A DNA stretch of 7,746 bases, taken from assembly GCA_964614855.1 (NCBI GenBank), contig CAZTMX010000133.1, positions 1 through 7,746 of the forward strand, given 5' to 3'. Source of the DNA: CAWJHE01 sp964614855. Lineage in GTDB: Bacteria > Chloroflexota > Anaerolineae > Anaerolineales > UBA4823. Shown in pieces: positions 1 through 5,882 of this stretch. How positions within the stretch are numbered: the stretch's first letter is position 1; the number at the start of each line of letters is the position of its first letter. The notes below the pieces were generated by a model that had not been told where the DNA came from, ran no database searches, and saw only the letters and a list, made by a program, of their open reading frames with translations. Position numbers and translations under genes: made by a program.

Positions 1-1
1 G

Positions 2-172
2 TTAGATGGTCGGATGGATACAAGGCCGTTGTTCACCATCATATTGATCGTTGCAAGTGTGCCAGTTACACTGGTATTGATGTTTTGGGTGGTTAGAAAA
101 GCCACCAAAAAATTTCAAGCAGGTTCTTCGAAAGATATTGAAGAAGATCATCAAGGAGGAAATTATCAGTGA
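2..172 (+). CDS. AtpZ/AtpI-like F0 accessory membrane protein, C-terminal part only
   Basis: An open frame enters from the left edge and ends in TGA after 56 codons. It reads LDGRMDTRPLFTIILIV, then a hydrophobic run to about residue 31 and a charged tail rich in K, D and E. The LD-x-R-x-x-TRP turn before a membrane helix resembles the second hairpin of the small AtpZ/AtpI family, which sits at the head of many bacterial atp operons and is proposed to help c-ring assembly or Mg2+ supply. Its stop codon overlaps the GTG start of atpB (GTGA), so the two are translationally coupled. The gene starts outside the window; an internal ATG at position 14 is probably not the start because it would remove the conserved LDGR. 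The family call is by resemblance in a short fragment; its place just upstream of atpB supports it. Confidence 0.6.
   Translation, partial: LDGRMDTRPLFTIILIVASVPVTLVLMFWVVRKATKKFQAGSSKDIEEDHQGGNYQ
153..160 (+). promoter_or_regulatory. Ribosome binding site of atpB
   Basis: AAGGAGGA lies 8 bases before a GTG codon at 169. This strong Shine-Dalgarno sequence fixes the GTG as the start of atpB, although it lies inside the end of the preceding gene. Confidence 0.85.
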
Positions 173-1167
173 ATAATAAAAATAAAGGTCGCATTCTAGG
201 CATACCCAACCGGTACTTTGTCCTGGCCTTTATCATCCTGGGCTTTTTAGGGGCTCAGGCATATCCTCCCATTCTTCCGCATATCCAGTTACCAGCAGAG
301 AAGCTTTCGCATTCGCCTCTCTTTACGTTACCTGGGATTGGTGATTTTTACCTCACCAATACGCTCACGGCTATGGTAATCGCGGATATTATTTTGCTGT
401 TACTTGCCTGGGGTGTCCGGAGAGCAGCAACCAGCGGAAGCTTGGTTCCAAAGGGTCTGCCGGGCGCATTGGAAGCCTTGTTGGAGTATGTCTACAATCT
501 GACGGAATCGACTGCTGGAAAGTGGGCTAAGACGATCTTCCCATACTTTGCCACGATTATGTTGTTGGTTCTGGTTGTGAACTGGACAGAATTGATCCCC
601 GGTGTGGATAGCATCGGCATTCTTGAACCGGTCGAACACCATGGCTATCCTGTGAAGGAAGTGCTGCCGAACGTTGCAACGATTTTTGAAGCGGCGGATG
701 GTGAGCATGCTGAAGGTGCTCAATTTGCTCTGGTTCCCTATGTCCGTGTGCTGGCAACAGACTTGAACTTCACCGTCGCCCTGGCCCTTATCGCTGTTTT
801 CATGGTGCAGGTCATTGGTGTGAAAGCTCACGGCGTGAAATATTTTTCCAAATTCCTGAATGTGGGGGGTCTTTTCACCCGTCCAATTTTTGGTGTGATC
901 GACTTCGGTGTAGGCATACTTGAGTTGATCTCGGAAATCTCAAAAATCCTTTCGTTCTCTTTCCGTCTTTTTGGCAATATTTTTGCGGGTTCAGTGTTGC
1001 TGTTTGTTATCGGCACCCTGGTCCCGGTATTTGCCCAATCCTTGTTCCTGATGCTCGAATTCTTTGTTGGCATGATCCAGGCGCTTGTGTTTGGTATGTT
1101 GACAATGGTCTTTATGGCTCAGGCAGCAGCTGGTCACGGTGGGCATGAGGAAGAACACGCTCATTAG
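169..1167 (+). CDS. atpB: ATP synthase F0 subunit a
   Basis: Subunit a forms the two half-channels that carry protons to and from the c-ring in the membrane part of F-type ATP synthase. The 332-residue protein has hydrophobic segments near residues 17-32, 66-83, 122-145, 200-218, 234-285 and 291-319, as expected for the family. The essential stator arginine is R266 in SFRLFGNIFAG, matching E. coli R210. The position of E. coli E219 is serine here (S275), while the position of H245 is glutamate (E297, seven residues before Q304), the swapped arrangement known in other F0 a subunits. A loop at about 146-195 is longer than in E. coli, and the tail ends in a His/Glu-rich stretch (HGGHEEEHAH). It starts with GTG, overlaps the upstream stop, and is first of three F0 genes in order a, c, b. 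The identity is secure. Confidence 0.97.
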   Translation: MNNKNKGRILGIPNRYFVLAFIILGFLGAQAYPPILPHIQLPAEKLSHSPLFTLPGIGDFYLTNTLTAMVIADIILLLLAWGVRRAATSGSLVPKGLPGALEALLEYVYNLTESTAGKWAKTIFPYFATIMLLVLVVNWTELIPGVDSIGILEPVEHHGYPVKEVLPNVATIFEAADGEHAEGAQFALVPYVRVLATDLNFTVALALIAVFMVQVIGVKAHGVKYFSKFLNVGGLFTRPIFGVIDFGVGILELISEISKILSFSFRLFGNIFAGSVLLFVIGTLVPVFAQSLFLMLEFFVGMIQALVFGMLTMVFMAQAAAGHGGHEEEHAH

Positions 1168-1214
1168 AGTCTTGACTTAGAAAGGGCAGTAACTACATCA
1201 GCAGGTGTGATCGT

Positions 1215-1268
1215 CGGGCGGTTTTCCGCCCGGGTAAAAACCATAAACGTGTGGCGGATCCCCGCCCG
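1215..1268 (+). promoter_or_regulatory. Competing GC-rich stems in the atpE leader
   Basis: The 130-base gap between atpB and atpE holds CGGGCGG (1215-1221), a TTTT loop and its complement CCGCCCG (1226-1232). A second copy of CCGCCCG sits at 1262-1268, so the first arm can pair with either. A smaller stem, GGCGG (1253-1257) with CCGCC (1262-1266), competes for the second copy. No T-tract follows, so it does not look like a terminator. The region ends 11 bases before the atpE ribosome binding site (1280-1285). A role in mRNA processing, stability or translation of the abundant c subunit is inference. Confidence 0.5.
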
Positions 1269-1297
1269 GATCAATAATTAGGAGGCTAGTAATTACA

Positions 1298-1525
1298 ATG
1301 GAAGTTGCAGCAGCAAAACTCATCGGAGCAGGTTTAGCAATGATTGGCACGATTGGCGCCGGCTTGGGCATCGGTGTTCTGGTCAATGGAGCAGTTCAGG
1401 GTATTGCACGCAACCCGGATGCCAGCGGTAACGTCCAGACCAACATGATTTTGGGCATCGCATTCGCCGAGGCAGTCGCTATTTACTGTCTGGTAGTGGC
1501 GCTCTTGATCCTGTTCGTCGGTTAA
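1298..1525 (+). CDS. atpE: ATP synthase F0 subunit c (proteolipid)
   Basis: Subunit c forms the rotating ring that carries the coupling ion. The 75-residue protein is a helical hairpin: the first helix carries the glycine motif GAGLGIG (residues 20-26), the polar loop reads ARNPDA, and the second helix carries the ion-binding carboxylate E58 in AFAEAVAIY. The residues after E58 are Ala and Val rather than the Ser/Thr of sodium-binding rings, and the helix-1 position that holds Gln in those rings is hydrophobic, so proton coupling is expected. AGGAGG at 1280-1285 lies 12 bases before the ATG. It is the only one of the three F0 genes here to start with ATG, which suits a protein needed in about ten copies per complex. 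The identity is secure. Confidence 0.97.
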   Translation: MEVAAAKLIGAGLAMIGTIGAGLGIGVLVNGAVQGIARNPDASGNVQTNMILGIAFAEAVAIYCLVVALLILFVG

Positions 1526-1544
1526 TTTGCTAACGAATAGCGAG

Positions 1545-1552
1545 AAGGAGGA
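1545..1552 (+). promoter_or_regulatory. Ribosome binding site of atpF
   Basis: AAGGAGGA lies 5 bases before a TTG at 1558. It supports TTG as the start: the nearby ATG at 1553 is out of frame, and the reading frame from TTG gives the expected short N-terminus before the membrane helix. Confidence 0.8.
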
Positions 1553-1557
1553 ATGTC

Positions 1558-2292
1558 TTGGAAGCGCTAGGCCTGAACCTTGGTTACCTGTTAGTACAGG
1601 TTTTTAACTTTTTAATTGTTTTTATAGTCCTACGAGCATGGGTGTATCGACCCATCCTGAATATGCTGGATAAACGCCGGACTGCGATTGCACAGGGTCT
1701 GGAAGATGCTCGTATCGCTGCAGAAGCACGCGCAAATGCTGAAGAAGAGGCGCGAGCCATCCTGGCAAAAGCTCAGGCAGAAGCAGCAGAGAAGGTCCGA
1801 GAAGCAACGGATCGCGCAGAAGTCGCCAGCCGTGAGGTATTGGCACAGGCAGAAGCAGATGCAGCAAAAGCTCGCGAGGCTGCACTTGCAGATGCTGCTA
1901 CCGATAGGGACCGGATTTTGGCGGATATACGCGGCCAGGTAGCTGCTTTGGCTATGGCTGCTGCACAAAAGTTGGTCGGTGAAAGCCTGGATGAAAAACG
2001 CCAGCATGCTCTGATCAATGAATTTTTCTCGGGCGTCAAATCCGGCAGAGTTGTGGTTTTGCAGGACGCTGAAGTTGGCAGCGGCTCTGCCGAAATTACC
2101 AGCGCTTTGCCTCTCTCGGATGCAGAGAAGGAAACAGTGCGTACTGAAATCATCGCAAAAACCGGAAGCCAGACAGTTTCATTCCGCGTCGATCCAGCCA
2201 TCCTGGGCGGCCTGGTTGTAAAAGTGGGCGATAAAGTTCTGGATGGTTCTGTTGCGGGACAACTGGAAAGTTTACGCCAGAGCCTGGGATAG
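1558..2292 (+). CDS. atpF: ATP synthase F0 subunit b fused to the C-terminal domain of subunit delta
   Basis: Subunit b is the peripheral stalk that anchors F1 to the membrane; delta joins the stalk to the top of F1. The 244-residue protein has one membrane helix (about 10-28), then a long Ala/Glu/Arg-rich coiled coil (about 38-125) and the usual b-type end (QVAALAMAAAQKLVGESLD, 127-145, to about 160). Usual b subunits stop there at 155-170 residues. This one continues with about 80 residues that match the C-terminal domain of delta/OSCP: AEITSALPLSDAE (178-190), VDPAILGGLVVKVGD (211-225) and LDGSVAGQLESLRQSL (228-243). The N-terminal six-helix domain of delta, about 105 residues, which binds the alpha subunits, is missing. 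It starts with TTG behind a strong ribosome binding site. The b part is certain; the delta part rests on clear motif matches. Confidence 0.92.
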   Translation: MEALGLNLGYLLVQVFNFLIVFIVLRAWVYRPILNMLDKRRTAIAQGLEDARIAAEARANAEEEARAILAKAQAEAAEKVREATDRAEVASREVLAQAEADAAKAREAALADAATDRDRILADIRGQVAALAMAAAQKLVGESLDEKRQHALINEFFSGVKSGRVVVLQDAEVGSGSAEITSALPLSDAEKETVRTEIIAKTGSQTVSFRVDPAILGGLVVKVGDKVLDGSVAGQLESLRQSLG

Positions 2293-2330
2293 TTTCTTTA
2301 ATAATCGTAAGATCGTGAATTAATACAACA

Positions 2331-2369
2331 CTCGCCCAGGGAGGATTATCCCTGGGCGGGTTCAGTTTC
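2331..2369 (+). terminator. Probable terminator after the F0 genes
   Basis: CTCGCCCAGGGA (2331-2342) pairs with TCCCTGGGCGGG (2349-2360) over 12 base pairs, including one T-G wobble, with a six-base loop. The tract after it (TTCAGTTTC) is only moderately T-rich, so termination may be partial. The stem ends 18 bases before the chosen murE start and could also affect murE translation. Confidence 0.6.
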
Positions 2370-2378
2370 AAGGTGCTG

Positions 2379-3965
2379 ATGGTCGACAAGAACACAACAC
2401 GGCCTGCAAAGTTACTTTCTCAGCTTATCCCGGGTATCCCTGGCATCATCTCTCACACTGGCGGTGATGGCTGGATCAACGGGATTGCACAAGATTCGCG
2501 GCGTGTTCAAACAGGCGATCTTTTTGTGGCGTATGCCGGCGGAAGTACGGATGGTCACCGCTTCATTCCTGCTGCCATCCAGAACGGGGCAAGCGCCGTG
2601 CTGGGAACCCAACCCATTGGCGAGCTGGCGGTGCCGTATATCCAGGTCAAGGATAGCCGCCTGGCCATGGCGCATATAGCTGCAGCCTTTTGGGGGCATC
2701 CCGCCCGAAAGCTGCTGATGATCGGTGTGACTGGTACGGATGGGAAGACCACCACCTCCACCCTGATCTACAATATCCTGCGGTGGGCAGGGCTGCAGAC
2801 AGGGATGATATCCACAGTGAATGCGATCATCGGGGATCAGGAAATCGATACTGGCTTCCACGTCACCACACCCGATTCCTTGGATGTTCAGCACTACCTG
2901 GCGCTGATGGTAGATGCCGGGATAACACATGTTGTCCTGGAAACTACATCCCACGGTCTTGCCCAGCAGCGCGTGGCAGCCTGTGATTTTGATCTGGCGG
3001 TCGTCACCAATATCACCCATGAGCATCTGGATTTTCATGGCAGCTACGAAGAATACCGCAAAGCCAAGGGTTTGCTTTTTTCCGGGTTGAAGGATACCCC
3101 TCAGAAGGCATTTGCGACGCCTGGCTGTGCTGTTTTGAACCGAGATGATAGCTCCTTCCGTTATCTTGAAAAAATATCCCCAGTAGATCAGATCAGTTAT
3201 GGGCGTCATAAGCAGGCAGATCTGCGAGCCATGCGTGTGAAAGAAAAAGTCCAGGGTCTTGAATTCATGGTGAAGGGGATGACACTGGAGGCGAAGGATT
3301 ATTCATTTCCTGTAAAGACAGAATTGATTGGAGGTTACAACGTCTCCAATTGCCTGGCAGCGATTGGCGCGTGTGTGGGGGCTTTGGGGGTTGAACCTGA
3401 AATTGCTCGTCTGACACTGGCCAGCATAAAAAGCGTGCCCGGTCGCATGGAGGCAATCGATCTTGGTCAGGATTTCCAAGCGATTGTTGATTTCGCTCAT
3501 ACCCCCAATGCGCTAAAAAATGTCTTGCACTCAGCGCGTAACCTTACCCGGGGCAGAGTGATCGCAATATTTGGCTCTGCTGGTTTGCGCGACCGCGCCA
3601 AGCGCCGTATGATGGCTGAAACATCTGCCGAATTGGCTGATCTAACGATACTAACCGCTGAAGATCCGAGAACAGAATCTCTGGACGGTATTCTGGAAGC
3701 AATGGCTGAAGGGATGGTCGCGCGAGGCGGGAACGAAGGGGTCACTTTCTGGCGTGTTCCTGATCGAGGGGATGCACTTCGCTTTGCGGTAAGACTGGCT
3801 CGACCAGGTGATCTTGTGATTGCCTGCGGCAAAGGTCACGAGCAATCGATGTGTTTTGGCGATGTCGAATACCCTTGGGATGATCGTGTCGCGCTGCGAG
3901 CCGCGCTGTCGGAATACCTGAATATACCCGGCCCCCAGATGCCCGTCTTACCTACTCAAGGGTAG
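2379..3965 (+). CDS. murE: MurE-type UDP-MurNAc-tripeptide ligase
   Basis: This cytoplasmic Mur ligase adds the third, diamino acid residue to UDP-MurNAc-L-Ala-D-Glu in peptidoglycan synthesis, using ATP. Counting from the ATG at 2379 (528 residues), the N-terminal domain includes DSRRVQTGDLF (39-49); the ATP loop is GVTGTDGKTTT (116-126); ETTSHGL (188-194) and TNITHEHLDFHG (210-221) follow; K230 in RKAKGLL is the carbamoylated lysine; GRMEAID and VDFAHTPNA mark the start of the third domain; GKGHEQ (484-489) contains the conserved Glu. The motif that reads DNPR in diaminopimelate-adding enzymes is EDPR here (428-431), so the diamino acid is likely but not certainly meso-diaminopimelate. AAGG at 2370-2373 supports this ATG; an in-frame GTG at 2373 is the alternative. 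No cell-wall gene neighbours it in the window. Confidence 0.93.
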   Translation: MVDKNTTRPAKLLSQLIPGIPGIISHTGGDGWINGIAQDSRRVQTGDLFVAYAGGSTDGHRFIPAAIQNGASAVLGTQPIGELAVPYIQVKDSRLAMAHIAAAFWGHPARKLLMIGVTGTDGKTTTSTLIYNILRWAGLQTGMISTVNAIIGDQEIDTGFHVTTPDSLDVQHYLALMVDAGITHVVLETTSHGLAQQRVAACDFDLAVVTNITHEHLDFHGSYEEYRKAKGLLFSGLKDTPQKAFATPGCAVLNRDDSSFRYLEKISPVDQISYGRHKQADLRAMRVKEKVQGLEFMVKGMTLEAKDYSFPVKTELIGGYNVSNCLAAIGACVGALGVEPEIARLTLASIKSVPGRMEAIDLGQDFQAIVDFAHTPNALKNVLHSARNLTRGRVIAIFGSAGLRDRAKRRMMAETSAELADLTILTAEDPRTESLDGILEAMAEGMVARGGNEGVTFWRVPDRGDALRFAVRLARPGDLVIACGKGHEQSMCFGDVEYPWDDRVALRAALSEYLNIPGPQMPVLPTQG

Positions 3966-4604
3966 TCATTTCTCTTGCTCAACTTGCCTGGTTTGGCGGA
4001 TGATCAGCCAGGAGATTATGGGGATCAATAAACTGACCAGCAGCAGACCGCGCAGATCAAAGTTTCCAGTCTGGTTGTCTATACTGGACACCTGTTTTTT
4101 TGCTGGCACAGTATCCTCTGCTGTTATACGACCAGATTTGAACAACAAAAATGCAGTTGCAGCCCAATATTCTTCCTCTGTCAAGGCGCCTGGACGTTGA
4201 GGTGGGTGTGTGATAAATAAGTAATTGTAGAGGTCTTCGGGTTGTTGGAATTGCTCTAGCCCGAGCACATCCGAAATCTGTCTTGGGAGTGGGAATCCTT
4301 CGTCCTTTTCGCGCCCCCCGTGACATCCAGATGCCCAGCAGTTTTGGTGGTCTTCTACCCAGATTTCTCTGAATTCGTCTGTTAAACCCTGGCATTGATC
4401 GCCATGACAGGGCATGCAGTTGTAATAGTAAACTGAGTTACCAACATCCACCTGGGTGGGATTTTCTGGCAAAACAGGAATTGCCAGCCTGTCTGGGGTG
4501 GGTTGCGGTTCAGGGACGCCTGTTGCAGGGGCAGCAAAGGCCAGCCCGGATGGTACGCAGGTTAGCAGCAGCAAGAAAACGGTCAGACCAAAGAGATGGC
4601 GCAT
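3966..4604 (-). CDS. Membrane-anchored c-type cytochrome, possibly dihaem
   Basis: A 212-residue protein starting MRHLFGLTVF has a signal peptide with likely cleavage after AFA (about residue 24), a soluble domain, and a C-terminal membrane helix (about 185-203) followed by a charged tail, so the haem domain should lie outside the membrane. CMPCH (63-67) is a standard CXXCH haem-attachment site. CWASGCH (89-95) has four residues between its cysteines, the CX4CH form known from some multihaem cytochromes. The segment before LTEEEYWAATAFLL, where class I cytochromes often have the axial Met-Pro, reads THPPQ, so H133 could be the sixth ligand. The partner is unknown. The frame stays open upstream to an ATG at 4796, but that part overlaps the RAM gene and a terminator and lacks family features. 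No ribosome binding site precedes the ATG. The stop directly abuts the murE stop. Confidence 0.8.
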   Translation of the reverse strand: MRHLFGLTVFLLLLTCVPSGLAFAAPATGVPEPQPTPDRLAIPVLPENPTQVDVGNSVYYYNCMPCHGDQCQGLTDEFREIWVEDHQNCWASGCHGGREKDEGFPLPRQISDVLGLEQFQQPEDLYNYLFITHPPQRPGALTEEEYWAATAFLLFKSGRITAEDTVPAKKQVSSIDNQTGNFDLRGLLLVSLLIPIISWLIIRQTRQVEQEK

Positions 4605-4656
4605 AGAAAAAGAAACTGGGGGCTTGCATAATTGGGATACAACGCAAGCCCCCTGT
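4605..4656 (-). terminator. Intrinsic terminator or attenuator between the RAM gene and the cytochrome gene
   Basis: Read on the - strand, GGGGGCTTGC (4653-4644) pairs perfectly with GCAAGCCCCC (4627-4618) around a 16-base loop, then AGTTTCTTTTTCT follows. Stem plus T-tract is a classical intrinsic terminator for the focA-RAM transcript. The T-tract runs straight into the cytochrome ATG at 4604, so any readthrough needed for cytochrome expression would be set by this element. Confidence 0.85.
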
Positions 4657-4662
4657 AATTTA

Positions 4663-4896
4663 TTATTTAGGATCAACCACCAGGCAAGTGAGCGTGTCCA
4701 ATACTCCTGGGATGGGTTGGAGCTCAGATGCAATGAGATGTCCCAATTTTTCAATATTTTCCACCTGGAGCGTGGCGACAATATCGTAGGGGCCAAAGGT
4801 CATATTAGCTTCCTTTACGCCCGGGACCCTTACCATGTTATGGATGACTTCATTGATCGAACCTGTGCGAACGTGAATTAACACAAATGCTTTCAT
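4663..4896 (-). CDS. Stand-alone Lrp/AsnC-type ligand-binding (RAM) domain protein
   Basis: The 77-residue protein has the alpha-beta ferredoxin-like pattern of the effector-binding domain of Lrp/AsnC regulators: an N-terminal strand (AFVLIHVRTG), a helix, IPGV-type turns (PGVKEA and IPGVLDT), the conserved GPYD (35-38) entering strand IVATLQVEN, a second helix and the last strand TLTCLVV. There is no helix-turn-helix, so it should not bind DNA alone. Stand-alone RAM proteins form oligomers that bind amino acids or other small molecules. It lies 29 bases after the focA-like gene with AGAGGA (4901-4906) just before its ATG, and is followed at once by a terminator, so it is probably co-transcribed with the channel gene and may sense a related metabolite; that role is inference. 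Confidence 0.88.
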   Translation of the reverse strand: MKAFVLIHVRTGSINEVIHNMVRVPGVKEANMTFGPYDIVATLQVENIEKLGHLIASELQPIPGVLDTLTCLVVDPK

Positions 4897-4925
4897 TTTT
4901 TCCTCTGTTTATTTGTTATTGGATG

Positions 4926-5819
4926 TTATTTTTTCGCTGGTCTCAGGAAGACCATCCAATAGATTGCAGACACCAGGCCTACTCCGCCAATGATATTGCC
5001 AATCGTAACCGGGAGAAGATTATTCAACAAGAACGCCCCCCAGGTGAGTGAGGCATAATCAGCAGGTGTTTTTCCAATAGTTTCCCAGAAGCCAGGGCTG
5101 GCAAATTGCTTGATGAATAAGCCAATTGGGATAAAGTACATATTGGCAATGCTGTGTTCAAAACCTGCAGCGACAAAGCCGGTGATGGGGAAGATGATCG
5201 CCGCAATTTTATCCAGGGTTGTACGTGCGCTGAAGGTCATCCAAACTGCCAGGCAGACCAGGGCATTACACAGTACGCCAAGGGCAATTGCCTGGATAAA
5301 ATCTAGCTGCACTTTGGAATTGGCAATGTTCAAAGCTGTCAAACCAACACTTCCGCTGCCAAATGTGTATTGTTTGCTCAGGAACAGCATGATGGCGGTT
5401 CCGATTGAGCCCACAAAATTTCCAATATAGACAATCACCCAGTTATTTAGAAGCGCTTTGGTGGTGACCTTTCTGCTCGCCCATGCCATGACGATCAGGT
5501 TGTTACCGGTGAAGAGCTCAGCGCCGCCTACAACAACCAGGATGAGGCCCAGGCAGAAGACAACTCCGGTCAAAAGCCGAGCAACGCCGTAGGGAAGAGC
5601 GCTGCTGTAAGCCATAGCGCCGTCTGGTGTTTTGATCGGGATGCTGCCTGCGCTGATCGTGGTAGCAAAAATGGCGCCCAGGGCAATAAATGCGCCTGCC
5701 AGCACGGCCAGGGCGAACATTTTTCCCACGGGTGTCTCAGCTTTACGAACACCTACATATTCTGCCCGTGTTGCCATTTCTGCAGGAAGAAGGCTGTCAA
5801 TTCGAATTTCTGTTGTCAT
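4926..5819 (-). CDS. focA: Formate/nitrite channel (FocA/NirC family)
   Basis: FNT proteins are pentameric inner-membrane channels that move small monovalent anions such as formate, nitrite or hydrosulfide. The 297-residue protein has about six hydrophobic segments and all the family signatures: GGAELFTGNN (98-107), GVLCNALVCLAVW (181-193), AGFEHSIANMYFIP (218-231) and NNLLPVTIGNIIGG (266-279). T104, N185 and H222 correspond, all with the same 13-residue offset, to E. coli FocA T91, N172 and H209, the gate and pore residues. The sequence does not show which anion is carried; no pfl or nitrite reductase gene is in view, so the symbol marks the family rather than the substrate. AAGGA (5827-5823) precedes the ATG at 5819. 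It heads a probable operon with the RAM gene and has an FNR-like promoter upstream. Confidence 0.93.
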   Translation of the reverse strand: MTTEIRIDSLLPAEMATRAEYVGVRKAETPVGKMFALAVLAGAFIALGAIFATTISAGSIPIKTPDGAMAYSSALPYGVARLLTGVVFCLGLILVVVGGAELFTGNNLIVMAWASRKVTTKALLNNWVIVYIGNFVGSIGTAIMLFLSKQYTFGSGSVGLTALNIANSKVQLDFIQAIALGVLCNALVCLAVWMTFSARTTLDKIAAIIFPITGFVAAGFEHSIANMYFIPIGLFIKQFASPGFWETIGKTPADYASLTWGAFLLNNLLPVTIGNIIGGVGLVSAIYWMVFLRPAKK

Positions 5820-5855
5820 ATGTCCTTATCTCTCCAAATATGTGAAATAAATAAC

Positions 5856-5861
5856 ATGCTA
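5856..5861 (-). promoter_or_regulatory. Candidate -10 box of the focA-like gene
   Basis: TAGCAT on the - strand matches TATAAT at four of six positions. It lies exactly 22 bases after the TTGAC-N4-GTCAA site, the class II spacing that centres an activator at -41.5. This predicts a start of transcription near 5849 and a leader of about 30 bases. The match is moderate; the spacing is the main support. Confidence 0.45.
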
Positions 5862-5882
5862 AGGTTACCCCGAGTTTGTGCC

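Noticed and set aside
400..831. 143-codon open frame on the - strand inside atpB
   Set aside because: It is antisense to conserved membrane helices of subunit a and shows no domain or ribosome binding site pattern of its own.
1215..1232. Hairpin after atpB as a transcription terminator
   Set aside because: The seven-pair stem has no T-tract on either strand, and atpE is expected to be in the same operon, so it is treated as a leader structure.
1298..1525. Sodium-type c ring
   Set aside because: The residues next to E58 are Ala and Val and the helix-1 Gln is absent, so the sodium-binding set is not present.
1685..1890. Low-complexity Ala/Glu-rich stretch as a DNA repeat
   Set aside because: It is the coiled coil of subunit b. 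The codons vary and no regular DNA unit is present.
2412..3209. 265-codon open frame on the - strand inside murE
   Set aside because: It lies wholly within a clear murE on the other strand, has no recognisable domain and is rich in residues typical of a shadow frame.
4605..4796. Longer start for the cytochrome gene at ATG 4796
   Set aside because: The extra 64 codons overlap the RAM gene in another frame and cross the terminator hairpin. They would bury the signal peptide that begins at 4604.
4456..4881. 141-codon open frame on the + strand across the cytochrome and RAM genes
   Set aside because: It runs through two better-supported genes and a terminator and has no recognisable features.
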